Assembly (NCBI GenBank): GCA_025345505.1
Contig: JANVCC010000152.1
Location: forward strand, 1,807,318 to 1,871,317
Source of the DNA: Todiramphus chloris collaris
Lineage: Eukaryota; Chordata; Aves; Coraciiformes; Alcedinidae
Reading direction: 5' to 3'
DNA length: 64,000 nucleotides
Part shown: in pieces, positions 25,698 through 38,400 of the stretch
Layout of the letters: every line of letters begins with the position of its first letter
Numbering within the stretch: position 1 is the first letter of the stretch
The notes under the pieces: generated by a model
Seen by the model: the letters and a program-made list of their open reading frames with translations, nothing else
The model's database searches: none
Told to the model about the DNA's origin: nothing
Program-made: the position numbers and the translations under genes

Positions 25698-25983
25698 GCA
25701 GGGACAACCTCTTTTCACTTGTGCCTTCTGATAGGATGAGGGGCAATGGATTCAAGCTCAAGCACAGGAAGTTCCACCTCAACGTGAGGAAGAACTTCTT
25801 TACTGTAGGGTGACTGGAACAGACTCCCCAGAGAGGTTGTGGAGTCTCCTTCTCTGGAGACTTTCAAGACCTGTCTAGATGCATTTCTGAGTCATCTGCC
25901 CTAGATTGGGTCCTGCTCTGGCAGATGGGTTGCACTCGATGATCTTTGGAGGTCCCTTCCAACCCCTACCACTCTGTGATTCC
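25698..25983 (+). mobile_element. CR1 LINE, 3' end, forward
   Basis: 5'-truncated CR1 on the + strand, from GGGACAACCTC through the ORF2 tail region to GGTCCCTTCCAACCCC and a decayed ACTCTGTGATTCC tail. Frameshifts interrupt the protein remnant ([20 protein letters not shown] is still readable). It is the same general family as the copy at 19.8 kb but in the opposite orientation. Confidence 0.92.
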
Positions 25984-27654
25984 TTGCTGCATTCCAGGCA
26001 GATAGGATAGCCCTGCAACGCTGTGCGCGCCAAAAATACCATCACCTCATCTCTGTTGAACGAGGCCTTCCCAGCTGCCGGGATGTGTGGCTTTTTGTTT
26101 CTAATACAGATTACTCGCTATATCCGAGTCCTCAGGATTGTGAAAATCATATTGAAATAGCTTTCTGCTTTGGCGGCCTTGCTCTCTCTGACTTCCTGGC
26201 AGCATTCAATGCCAGCTTTCATTTTCTGAATGCTCTGAGTAGTTTGGAGACTCTCAAAGCTACATTTACAGTAAATGTGATGTTGCAGTAATGATGGGTT
26301 AGTTCAGATTTAGATTTGTAATTTGGAAAAAACCCCACCACCCATCACTAAAAACTAATGTTAAACTGACTTCAAACAGTATCTTAATAGTTCCGTATTG
26401 TTATGTGTGTAATTAAAAGCTCTTAGCCTTGAAAACAGGGTTGTTTTGACTTGCTAATCGGAATTCCTTGCTACAGTCAAATAGACTGAGGTAAATTTTT
26501 ATGATCTTAAGAATTGGCCTCATGCTGTAATGTGAAAATCCATGTTTTACAGAGCAAAACATTTTTATTTAATGCATTTCTTTATTTTTAGCACACTCTG
26601 AAATCACGACAGATAGTGTCAGTGAAACAGAAGATCTCAGCTGTACCATTGCAAGTGTTATCTTCAGCTTTGCATCAATTCTGCTGGGCAACTTCTGTTT
26701 AAAAGGACTGAGCGGGGTGACCCAGAGCATTCGATGGTGCAGAAGCCAGTTACTCATGTGGCTGTTCCTGCAGAGTCCTTGCTTGCTTAGGTGGCCCTTT
26801 GTTTCCTTAGGGGGATGGCTGGTACAAGTGAAAAGTTTCTTTCTGAAGCAGGTGATAGATAAGATGTCCCCTTGTTAGTGGGCGGGCAGAGTCGCGTGTC
26901 GGTACCAAAAGGAACTGACTGCAACTGGAATATTTCGCTTCATCACGGAGCCGCTTTTGTGTTGCTGAAAGTGGGTTGGCTGGGGAGGTTTGGGGGCAGG
27001 GAGGATGTGACTGGGATTAAAGTGTTTTGCTAATCCTCTGGGCAGGCTTGCTCTTTAGGGTTCAGCTCACTTAGTCAAATTGGCAAATCTCTGCTCCATC
27101 CATCTTTGTCACCCACACAAGCGATTACACAGAACATTTTGCTCCTTTAGAGCCTGGCAAGTAACGAAGATGTTTTTTTAAACTATCATTTTACATTTAG
27201 CGTTTAAACTGGAGTGTAATAATTGTGCTTGAATGGGATGGAAATAGTGCTGGACAATCACTGCTGCAGTTGCATAAAAAACTTGTTACAGTCAGGCTTT
27301 TCTTTTTTTTCCAAAGACCCTCCTCCTCCTCCGAGCCAGATTTGCAAGGCATTAGATGCCTAATGCGTGTGACGCAAACGTGGTAAGGAGCAGGTTTAGT
27401 TTTCTGTCTCTGTGGGGGAGTTGGGTGGGAGCTGGTCTAAGTTCTCCTGAAAATCCTACCCAGGCAGCAGCCACCCAAAGGCATGAAGGTGTTGTTCAGA
27501 GAAGATGTAAGGATATTTCTCTTACACCTGTCAAAACTAAAACACAGGCGAAAAAAATCAAGGGACCATGAAACAAAAATTGGAGCTTCCAGACCCTCTT
27601 GCTTTCTAATGCTCCTCACCGAGGTGGGAGGCCAGGTGTGGCTGGGTGAGGGTT

Positions 27655-28190
27655 CTGAGATAAATACCCAGTAACAACAGAGTTGTTACTAAGCAGGCAT
27701 TCTTCATTGCAGCGCTGGGCAGCTCTGGGGATCGCTCCACCACGAGTGCTCCAATGAAATAGCAAAACACACCAGCTCCTACACAGAGAAAACATACATA
27801 GTCATCAGATTTCCTGGAAAGGGCAGTCTTATGCTAATGGATTCTCAGATTCCATTTCCATAGTCCAAGCATGCATAATAAAATTAGGGTTAGGGTCTTT
27901 TCCCCTTCTGGTGGTCATTCATAGTCTTCCTCATACTGTCTGCTAGTTGAACTTTGGGTTTCCTTTGCCCATACGTGGTCGTGGAGGTAGCTCGTCCATC
28001 CTTTGGCCCTGGGATGCTTCAAGAAAGTCAGTTTAAATTAGTTCCCAGGTGTTTATCATCCTCTTCTGCGCTTGTCTTGATGTCTTGAGTCCCTCTTATC
28101 AGGGGTGCTCAGGCTTAACGAACCATCTCAAGGCCTGTCTGATTTTTGCCAGCAAAAAATTGTATGTTTTGCAACATCTCATTATCAACT
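27655..28190 (-). mobile_element. Probable solo LTR fragment (ERV class I-like)
   Basis: On the - strand this stretch resembles the 3' half of a bird retroviral LTR. A GGAGCACTCGTGG...GGAGCGATCCCCAGAG box is followed by a decayed polyadenylation-type word (CTGCAATGAAGAATGCCTG), then a U5-like end containing a perfect 9-bp hairpin (27670-27690). Upstream there are purine-rich U3-like stretches. No internal retroviral coding sequence or target-site duplication is visible, and the borders are approximate. It could be an unrelated unique sequence. Confidence 0.38.
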
Positions 28191-28354
28191 CTACCGAATA
28201 GATGACTAAACTATGCAAGTTAGGCTAAGAAAAAAATACAAGTAAGGCTACTATATAACACAATAAAAAAAGAAGAGTAAAAAGATATACTGGTGAAATG
28301 TCTGTGTATCAACCAGGGGACAACCAGGGATATCAATCCGTTCAACAGAGCTGG

Positions 28355-28384
28355 ACCTGGATGGGTGGATGGATGGATGGAAAG
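28355..28384 (+). repeat. Short (GGAT)n microsatellite
   Basis: Imperfect run of GGAT units in the SMCO4 intron, about 28 bp long. Confidence 0.8.
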
Positions 28385-31300
28385 GCTGCGTGCAGAACTG
28401 AGGTCTCTGGAGACATCATCTAGAACTCTGTGTACAGGTATTCCTGTTTGTTAATCTGTCCCAGGCTCCTGTTGAAATACTTTTTAAATTCCCATTTAGC
28501 CCCATTTCTAAGCTGGCCAGATCACCTTAGAAACTGGTGACCTTGCTGATGCTACTCTAGAAATGGCCAGACCTTAGAGATGCAGGAAAGAAAATTCCCC
28601 ATTAAAAATAAGGCATTTAACCTCAAGGTAAAGTCAGCTATGGAGTAATGATTTAAAAAAAATAAAAATAAAAATAAATCTATATTTCATGGGGTAACCT
28701 AAAACAAGTCTTGTCCTCTATTCTATAGTACCCCAGGGATTGTGTGACAGTATTACATGCAGTTCAATCATGTATCAAAAAAACCAAACCAAATCCAAAA
28801 CATTTGCATGGTTTCAAAGGTAGAAAATAACTCGTATCTGTTGCTCTGTGCTCGTGGTCTGGGGCTTCAGCAGCACTGCAAGGAGAAATCTTCTTCACTG
28901 GTGGGAAGGGTGGCCTGTATCAGGAGGTGGGGGAGTGCTCCTGTTATGACCTCTCTGTGCAGAGCAGTGCTACCCTGCTAACTCTTGCCCCTTGGCTCCC
29001 CACGTCCTCCTCTTGCCATCTCTTGGACTCAACTCTTCTTCTAGCCTCTGGCTGCAGTACCCTAAAGCCATCAGCCCAGTAGCAAAAATAAGTAACAAGC
29101 TGATAAGCTTGTTGGGTTTAGTCCATGACTCTGATGCTGCTGTGTCCTGGTGATTGGGAACTGCTGGTTTGGGGGCCTTTTAATGCTCAGATAATCAGAA
29201 GAGTATTGTCTGCTTAGGTGTCTTGTGTCCTTTTTCCATGCTGCTGGCAGGCAGCGTGAATACAGCGCGTCCTGCTTGTCTTCTGCTTTGTTGTTTGGTT
29301 TTATTTGTGATGTCTCAGTAACATCCACGGCCCTAGAGGAAAAAGTAAATGATAAAAAATAATTCTTGTCGGATTGTTTGTTTGGATTTCAAGATGTTTT
29401 GCTGTTCTGGAAATGTTAGAGAGTGAGCAGCAGGATCGTGCAGCCAGGTTAATCCAAATTGGCTTGCAAATACTTGTAATTTGGGATTGGGAGAAAAACT
29501 ATTCAGTTTAACACGGCTAAGACATTCATGCTGTAAGGTTGCTGCTAATAAGTTCTTTAGCCGTCTAGACGTGTGATTACACTAAGTGCAGATAAACAAA
29601 GTCTTCAGTGCATGCGTTGCCTGTAGAAGGAGATGAAGGATTGCAGCACTCCGCAAGCGCTGGTGTAGCCGGAGTCAAGGCTGCCGTTCCTGGCTTGCAG
29701 GAAGAGCTACGTGCGGTGTGAGGAGCTTTTCATTGCAGGTTCATTTTTATCAAAAATTAATTTTTACCACAAAAAAAAGGACAAGGAAGCAGTGGATTGC
29801 CATACATTCCTTTTTGAAGATTGTCGATAATGTTCTGAAGGATACTGGTCCCTACCAGTTTCACTGCTGCCTTCAGGTGCAAAATGATCCCTGCTTAACT
29901 GGAGCCGACTTGCTTTGAGATACTGGCAGATGCCTCAGGTTAGCTCTGCAAAAACGGTTCAGGGTGACTTAACCCAGAAGGTAGAACGATGAGCACTTTT
30001 TTATACGTAAAAAGCAATTTGGCTGATGGGCAAGGAGGAATGTAATTGCTCTCGATGTCAAGCCAGGGTACTAAATTTGTGAATTTTTATGACGTTGAAG
30101 AATGACGTCTTCAGGTTTGTCTTCAGTAGCTTGAACTTTTGGATGTTTTGTTCTGCTTGAAACTTCAGCTTTTCAGTGTCAAGCTGGAGACTGCAGTATC
30201 AGAGGGGAGGAGCAGTCTCAGTGAAATGGGTGTTTCGAACAAATACCAAGTCAGCGCTCATTTTCTTGATTTGGCTATAGAAGTGGTTTCTTTCCAGACA
30301 GCAGGTTCCTTCTTTTGGGGGGGGGACTTTGCTATGGTGAACTTAGAAATAATCTCATCACCCCATGCACTTTTATTATCAATTTTTATCTGCAAAATTC
30401 ATAAAAGGAAGGTGAAGTTACAGTCTCTGGCTAGTGTCAGACTCCTGTCACACTCCTGTGGACTGTGGGTATCGCGCTTTCGCCAGTCTGTTAATCCCTT
30501 CCGTTGCTATTCCTACAAATGTCCCAGTTGAGGGAGTTGCTGACTTTCCAGTAAAAGCAGTAGTTGAACTGGTTTGGTGAACACTTTCAGCCTTGGCAGA
30601 TGCTTAGGCCAGGTTGAACAGTTAACAGTAATGGGAAGGGGCCTTCGGAGGATGCGGGTGGTCTGGGGCAGTGAGCTCGCTGCTGCTTGGGGGAGACTAG
30701 GAATGGAAGGGAGACTCTTGGTTTCTGTTTGAGGAGAGAAAAAAATGAGTTTCCAGTTCCACTTCAGAGTGAGGTTAGCTGGTGACGAGGGTCGAGTTTC
30801 CACAAGATTGAAATACGTGTGGAACATGGTATCCTTATAGCCCTTCTGATAACGACTTGCTCTGAGTTGTTCTAAATGAGCAGTGCTAACTAGATGGTTG
30901 ATTACACCCATCCCAATGCTGGTTTGGTTTTTTCCTCTCTTTGCCTGAGTTCAGCGTTCCCAGTGCACAAGCAGGGTGGTTACTGCCTGAAGGAGGACAT
31001 AGCTCAGTAATGTGAGATAATTTGTTCTCATGGGCTGTGCACACCACAGGGAGCAAGACTCTAATGTTGTAATCTCAGGTCTGGCACTGACTTGCTGTAC
31101 TTCATGTGTCTTTTTCTTTCTTTCCGTAATTGTTGGTAGTCACCTGCTTTCCAGTGAAGTCCATGGGTGGCCAGTAAGAGGCTTGGCAGTGGAAGGGGAT
31201 AGCTGTGGCTCTCTTACTCTACTTGCACAACATGGGCCATAGAATTTTGTGTTCTGCAACTGAGGGCTGTTTTTTCTGTGCTGTTTCATACCAAAACTTG

Positions 31301-34300
31301 AACACAGAAGCATGTACAACATCCTGGACCTTTCCTGCGGGGGAGTGATGTCTCCTGCAGCGACTGTCCAACACTGGCAGTCGCATCTGGGCTCCTAGGG
31401 GCAGCAGGAGCCTGGCAGCAACTTGGAGATTCACCGCTCCATTTTATGCTTCAGTTAAGATGAACCCTAAGGCTCGTCTCTCTGAAAACTGCGGGCCAGT
31501 TTCTGTGCAAGTCCATCTCTGCCAGTAGCAAAGCCAAGGAACCCAGCCTACTGGAAATGCATTTGGAGATTGTTGCCAGATTCCCATAACTGGAGAGCAT
31601 CAGTTTGCAATTCAAGTGGTGCTGACATTTGCAGGAAAGCTTTCTGTTCTAAGCCCTCAGATGTTAGCTAGTGTATGTAATTAACTTGCTATAATTTTGT
31701 TTCAGAATGAAATATTCATTCAGCAGAGACTTAAAAAAAAAAAAAATCCTGATGTTTTTAATGTCTGGGTAGCGAGTGGTGCTGCATAGAGCAGGGCGCA
31801 CATTTATTGTTAGAGAGGCTGGTTTTATGGCAGCTCCTCTTTGTTACCATGGTACACAGAAAGTCCCAAAGTCTCTTCCTGTCCATCACTTCTTGAGTCT
31901 CGTTAGTAATCCAAATACAAAACCCACTGATGTGCATTAACGGTGGAGATGGGAAACAACGTGAAAATACTGCCAGCTGAAATGCTCCGGTTGCCTAATT
32001 ATGCCAGAGGGCAAATGTAAAACTTTGCTTTGCATAGTAGTTTTTCTAAAGTTTGATAATAAAGCTTGTAACTAGAGCAGGAGGAGAGGGAATGGAAACG
32101 GAAGGGGTAAACCAGAGATTTTTTTTGCCCCAGTCAGTTAGAGAAGTGATAAACGGCAAAACCAAACCAGAAACCCGTAACTTGCAGAAAGCAGAATAGC
32201 AAAGACTCTGCTCTGAATCAGTAAGAGGGTTGAGGATTTGCTGAGAAGAAACAGTTCTGAAAGTTCAGAAATTTAACAGCCCAGTTTGAAAAAAGGGTTG
32301 TGACAGGGTGTTGTGTGCACTTAGTTGCTGCATCCAATTCCTACTTGGCTCCCTGTTAGGAAGTTCCTGGACCATTTCTGGTCTCCGTAAATCTGTTACG
32401 CGTTTCTGTCCTATTGCATCAGCTTGCAGAAGGAACTGGTTCTTTCTAAGACTTGAACTTCATATTTTCCTCTTTGGAAAATCATCCCAAGCACCGAAAT
32501 TTCCCTTTTGTGCTTTTCCAAAATCAAAATGAAGTGTTTGTCTCGGAGTGACGGATAAATTTGTAAAATTGATGATCAGAGGAAGCAAATGGCTGAAAGC
32601 TGCGTGTGCACGCGATGCGGAACCAGTGAATCCGGCGGAAGCTGTGTGTCCTAGGTTGCATTCAGGAAGGACCATGTAAGGACAGAGATACTGACACATT
32701 GATTTGCTGTTGGTTTCCCAGTACTGCACGGTTGCTGTGGTAGTCTGGTCACCTCCATAAGTTCAAGTTAGTAGAATTATTCCATATTTTACCCTAAGTG
32801 ATGCGACATCTCACCAACCTAATTGGCTAGATGGGATTCACAGCAGGCAGGCTGCTGCTTTTATGAGAAAGGATGAAAACTCGTGCACATAACCCATAGC
32901 TGAGGATTCTTGTTTCGTACATAAGTTTTTTTAGTTCAGTTTTGCTTCTGTGGTCGGGGTGACAAGTGAGGTTGCTAACACCACCAGAAAGCATCCCACT
33001 TTCAGTGAAAACCTCTTCTGTGTTTTATAAAGTAGTCATAAGACAACTTGTAGCATCGACTAGAGATGACACAGCGAGAGGAGATCGTGTCTGGTGAACT
33101 GAGCAAGCTTTGCAGCTTCGCTTGTTGATCCTTGCTCCTCACCTGCAGCAGCATGCTAGTATCATCTTCATATTTTGATATAAAGAGGGAAATAAAAGAA
33201 GCAGTTACATGAACCCATTCATTTCTACAGAGGTTTTATTCTGAGTTTAAGACAACAATAGAAAAACGTCAGTTCATAGTTTGCTTTTGACTCAACTCAA
33301 TATTTGACAACAGTAATCGCAACCCTCTGAATTCGTGTTGAGATACGCCTGGCCTGTATCCAGCTGTTGTGCCGCTGCAGAAATGGGGGATGTGGCAAAG
33401 AGGAATATGGCCAAACAGTTGGCATCCTCCCTCCTCCCACGTAGTTCACTCCAAGTCAGTGCATTACAGAGACAGCTTAGGGGCAAAAGCCCTCAGCGTA
33501 TGGAAATTTTCAGCACCTACTAATTCTCCGTATTTCAGAGAGGCTTTCGTGTCCTGCGGTGTTTTTCCTAATCTCACTTTATAGATACTTCTGCTTTAAA
33601 AAAATTAGTCTAGTAGATGCTTCAGAGCACCTACCTTATTAATGCCTGCTGGTCTGCACCGGTGATTCATAAGCAGCCTGGTTATCGCTTAGGATCTTTT
33701 TCTTCTAAAAAAGACAGATGTAGGAAGAGAGACAGCACTGAAGCACGTTATGGTTTAGGCTTTGTTCTGTGGCAGCAGGACCAGAAGTGTACATCAGGCA
33801 TCTCTTTCCCCAGATTCATTCCTTCCCCAGATTTTTACCCGTTATTCCAATAAAAAACTAACCTGGTGGGGATGATAAACGCTTTCCGTTGCGGCGGGGT
33901 GCGTGCTCGCCTGTCCTCCTTCTGCAGGGTTGGGAGACCCTCAGACAGACAGACCTTCTGCTGTGACAAGAAGGGGCAGCCGGTGCCTCTGTGTTGACGC
34001 AAGACTAATCCATGTTATTTTCATTAAGTCTTTACCTGTGTTATCTTGTTTGCCTTGGAGGATAAAATGTACAGTGCTGGGCTTTGCTTCTGGTTTAACA
34101 GAGAAGAAGTTCAGTCTCTTGGACAAATACACGCAGCAGGGTGAGCTGCTGTAGGTTTTTCCGGGGCAAGTGTTATTGATGAGCTGAGGGAGTGCACTGT
34201 GATCCTGTTTGCTTGAAAGAAGCTACATAGATACTGGTGCCAGTTCGATAAAAGATTTACCAAGTGGAGCTGCAAATGGTTGTAATAATTGGAATATGTG

Positions 34301-34473
34301 TAGGTCTTGCTCAAAAGAATTTGTTGTTTTGTTTTTTTTTTTTTCTTGCACAGCCAGCCGCTTGAAGGAGAAGGAATAATTCAGCCCCTCATTTCAGAAG
34401 ACTTTGGACTGTTTTCCGCTGTTTGACTCCCTTCACTCTCCCATTTCGGTGAACAAAAGATCTGGAGAGGAGA

Positions 34474-34653
34474 ATGAGGCAGCTGAGAGGAAAACCTAAA
34501 AAAGAAACCTCCAAAGATAAAAAGGAGAGAAAACAGGCGATGCAAGAGGCCCGGCAGCAAATCACCACCGTTGTGCTTCCCACACTGGCTGTTGTAGTAC
34601 TGCTGATTGTTCTATTTGTTTATGTAGCCACTCGTCCAAACACAACTGAATGA
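34474..34653 (+). CDS. SMCO4: Single-pass membrane protein with coiled-coil domains 4
   Basis: Complete 59-residue protein, starting MRQLRGKPKKETSKDKKERK and ending NTTE, nearly identical to mammalian SMCO4 (C11orf75/FN5) as I remember it. Residues 3-31 are a strongly basic, Lys/Arg/Glu/Gln-rich helix predicted to form a short coiled coil. Residues 32-52 are a Val/Leu-rich membrane span (LAVVVLLIVLFVYVA), followed by a seven-residue tail. There is no signal peptide; the positive N-terminus suggests a cytosolic N-terminus and the short tail on the lumenal or outer side. The ATG has A at -3, and the whole frame sits in one exon, as in mammals. The molecular function is unknown. Its tail-to-tail position with DEUP1 supports orthology. 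Such extreme conservation in so short a protein implies strong constraint. Confidence 0.97.
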   Translation: MRQLRGKPKKETSKDKKERKQAMQEARQQITTVVLPTLAVVVLLIVLFVYVATRPNTTE

Positions 34654-35106
34654 TGCAGCTTTTCAGACTTTCTAGCTTTGGAGTATTAATAATTTTACCA
34701 AGAGCAAAAAGGAACTCTCTGCCACTCTCTTAGTACTTGACAAAGGAACTTCCTGGTATTTTCAGTCTTTCTCTTGGTTAGGCTCCCCCAGATTCTCTTT
34801 AGGAATGTAACATAAAACGTATTAGTGAATGTGCCAGTACGTTTTATGGTCCGGTTCATGTGCCTTTCAGACTTTTAAAATGGTGTTTTTCTTAAATCTG
34901 TTTGAAGCTCTATATTGTAAAAGGAAATCGTGTTCTGCTATAAATTTGTAAAAAATCAGCTTTCAGCTTTTATCACTGTTACAGATGATGTTGCTCCCAT
35001 GAGCTCTTGTATGTCTATTTCAGAACTTCCAAAGAAGTACATTTCTTCCTTGTACTTAATGTCATATGAAGTGCTTTGATTCAGAAAGGATATATTTATT
35101 TTTTTG

Positions 35107-35112
35107 AATAAA
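35107..35112 (+). terminator. SMCO4: Proximal polyadenylation signal of SMCO4
   Basis: AATAAA in the 3' UTR about 450 bases after the stop codon. It may give a shorter mRNA. Confidence 0.55.
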
Positions 35113-35405
35113 AGGAGAGAAGTCTTACTTGGAATCTTCAGATTATTTTGCAAAGAGCGTGACTTATTGTGAAAGCCTCCATTGTGTAATAATTTTTCCA
35201 TTGAGCGCTATATGGTTCACTCACAAATAATTTTGTTTTTGCTGTGAGATGCCAACATGCAAAGTGAATATGTCAGGATCTGCTGGAACAAATCTTACAG
35301 AACCTGGAGATTCTACCAGATGATGGTGAAGTAACTGATAACAAACCACATAAACACAGATAGTTGTTTATCTGAATGAGAAATATTTAAATCTGTATAA
35401 GTGGC

Positions 35406-35411
35406 AATAAA
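35406..35411 (+). terminator. SMCO4: Distal polyadenylation signal of SMCO4
   Basis: AATAAA followed within 10 bases by a G/U-rich element. It is the last convincing signal before gene-free sequence begins. Confidence 0.6.
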
Positions 35412-35430
35412 AAGGTGGTTTTGGATACAG

Positions 35431-38400
35431 CCCTTGATTATGATCTTTTTTATGGGTTTTTTCAAAGAAAGTGAGAATAACATTAGTCTAACTCAGGTCT
35501 CTAATCTGTTTCGTGAAGTGAGCTGCTGCCCTGTGACATCCCTCTTTCCCCCTCACTTAAAGGAAGCTGTGAGCACAGCTTGGGCAGTTTTATTCTAGGA
35601 CATCAAGCTATAAAATCTGATCAGAATGCTTCAATTATCCTGTATTCTGATACAGCCCTTTCTCATCCAAATATTTTAGGGCACTCAGTGAGAATTAGCC
35701 TTCGGAAGACTTTGAGGAGAGAATTTGAGAACTCTTCACTGCTGCTTAAATAGAGGCCAAGCAAGGAAGAATGTGGTGCTACAGTAGGCTGAAGCATAGC
35801 AGGAAATATTTCTGTGCCTAAAGTCAAAGCCCCCTTGAATCTTTACTTGCCATGCTGTGATTTGGCAGAGGGATAGTCCCAGCGAAGTCAATGGGACTGT
35901 TTGTACACACGCCAATCAAAGACCGTGCCTTGCTTCCTGCATTAACCCTGCGTGCTGCTTCTGTACCAACCAAGGTTGGTTTTGCCAAAAGAAAAATAAT
36001 TTAGGCAAGCAAATGCAGTTCCCTGGAGCAGACTTTGCCCGAAGGCACGTGGTCGCCCAGTGAGGTGAGTCTAGGGCCAGCTATAAACTAACCCAGTTCA
36101 GATACCCAGTGATGCTGGGATGGCCACAGCTAATGACCCTTGCAGTGCCACCGCTGTTGGTAGCACCTAGAGTTAAAACGACCCTGCAGACTAAGATGTT
36201 TTTGAAATACAAGATTTGCTAAAAGCTAAAAGGACAGGTTTGGATGAGCTGTTAGGTTGTTTCCTTTCCCCCCTCATACCCCTTTCCCTCTGCACAATCC
36301 CCCCACCCCCCAACTTGCAGCACAGTTGGGATACATGCACAACAAAGTATGCAGACAAGATGGTCATTGTGATACGTCCAGAAGACTTTTTACCCACTGA
36401 GTGCCCAGCGGGAAGTCTGCTGTGGAACCCTCGTGCTCACTGAGCCGTGTGTGGAGACTGACAATTATCTGTGCATTGGTGCTGAGAACTGCTTCCTCCA
36501 ACTGGAGAGATCGGAAATGATGCATCTGTAAAAGCAATTGCTTAGTCTGTGTCATCTCCCAGCTGCTTCTCTTCTCCCAGGCACCAAATCCTTTTTGTCC
36601 TATTTTTATTTTATCCTCAGTCAGGGGTAGCTGTGATGGAGCCCTGATAGTTTGCCCCTTTTTGAAAGGGGGTGTTCAGCTTGAATAAAATTTGTTCCCG
36701 AGGAAGTGAACAAAAGTGTGTGTAATTTAAATACGTGTGTTCTGTAGGATACTTGGTGTCTTGGGCGTCTTAGAATAGCTAACCTCTGCCTCCTCCTCCT
36801 CATCTTCCATAGATTCTTAACCAGAGTTTTCCTGATGCTGCTCATTCTGTGATACTTTCTGACGGCTCTGACAACATCCCTGTGATTTTCCCATCTCTGC
36901 GTAGCAGGTTTATTTCAGTCCATTCCACCTGCAGGTCTTTTTTATCAGCCCAAGCAATAATTTTATCATTTGGAAAGCCTTCCCTGAAACTGTTCAGATT
37001 CCCTCCCCTCCCCCAACTTTTTCTGCAAGCGTTGAGTCTGTGACACATAAGAGCAATTAACTGGCTGATAACTAAATAGGTAAAAAGGTCAGTTAGGTCA
37101 GATGATACTTAAGATTACTTCTCTAATGAGATATTTCATTTCTGCTGCTTTTCCTTATGCCCTCCCTTTGTCTCTTGTCATCTGCAAATTCTTCAGGTCA
37201 CAATAATAATCTTTTCAGAGCCAAGTGTTTGTTAGCATGAACCTATAGCTTAATGCTAATAAGACACATTGTGTATTTCAATTCCCTGGAATGTAAATGT
37301 ACAATTCTACCGAGTGCTAATTGAGGGGGAAATAGTGTTACGCATTCTGAATTGTTCCTTATGCAAAAAGTAGAATTAATTTCACAGTTTGACTCTTAAA
37401 AAAAAAAAAAAAGAGATAATGTATTTATGTCTAGTAAACAATGAAGCTGGGTTTCCTACCAAATTCCCTTTTACTAGCGTTGGATGTGAGAACGTGCATT
37501 TGGAAAAATGGTATGAAGCCTCTGTAGACAGAAACTGTCAAAAATCACTGGGAAATAATAGGGAAGTAAATTAATGGCAGTTGCCCAAATGTCAACTCCT
37601 GTGAACTTCTGAGCCAAAGGTGTAACCGTGTCTCTGTTTTTTAACTGTATATATTACTCCAACTGTCAGTTGCCTTCAAAAATGTTTTAGAAATAGGGTT
37701 TCAAACCTTTTCCCAGCACACAATAGCTTGTGGGCAAAATTGAATGATTTATTACAAGCTTTTTACCAGAAAACTCCTGCTGAGATCCTTCTTCAGCAGC
37801 GTCTTATGATACAGTTTCCAAGAGTGCTCATTATCAGGTGAAGTCATTAAAAACCTTCCATTGCCTTCTGACAAATCAAGGTATAGAAGCAAATTTTTTA
37901 ACCAATTTTTTCAAAGCATATATCAAATCTAGAGGCAAATACTTCAAGATTTGAATGGAGTTTTAGAAATGTCTTTGAAGTGCTATCAATATAAAGGAAT
38001 CGTGTCAAAATATTCTAGCAATGGGTAAACAAATGCCCATCTGTGTTATACATGGCCCCTGCTCCCCAACACCAAGTGGGAGAAGCCAGCCACACTGCCC
38101 GTGGTCTGAAGGAAGAACTACTTACATTTTCAGAATGCAGAGAAATTGGCTCTCAGTCTTCTGTTTCAGTCTGTCTACAAGAAAAATGTTTACTTATTCA
38201 CATCCTGATGTTCAGAAAACAAGGCTTTTAAATACATATGGCAGAGAAAAGGCACCGTTCTTTTCTCAGGCTGTTTGTGTTCAGTGCCTGGATGCTACAT
38301 GTACAGATTTGAATGCTCCTGTAGCTCTGGGAGCTGTGAACTTGAGCGCTTTGATTCTTTGGTTTGGACCTGCATCACAGAGACGTTTCTTACCAGAAGT

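Larger units (their letters stand above)
25984..34353 (+). other. SMCO4: SMCO4 intron, distal part
   Basis: Apart from the LTR-like fragment and microsatellite listed separately, I see no exon in this 8 kb. Some non-repetitive stretches (26980-27250 and 29540-29700) look like conserved non-coding DNA. The interval ends in a textbook acceptor: a long T-rich tract, then CTTGCACAG at 34345-34353. Confidence 0.55.
34354..35430 (+). other. SMCO4: SMCO4 last exon with 3' UTR
   Basis: The exon starts directly after a strong polypyrimidine tract plus CAG (34353). It holds about 120 bases of 5' UTR, the whole coding sequence and a 3' UTR of up to about 780 bases. Two AATAAA signals follow the stop codon, at 35107-35112 and 35406-35411. 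The second is followed by a G/T-rich stretch (GGTGGTTTTGG) typical of cleavage sites, so the main end is placed near 35430. Splice and end sites are predicted by eye. Confidence 0.75.

Noticed and set aside
27884-27895. Interstitial telomere repeat (TTAGGG)2
   Set aside because: Only two units, and they fall inside a probable LTR fragment.
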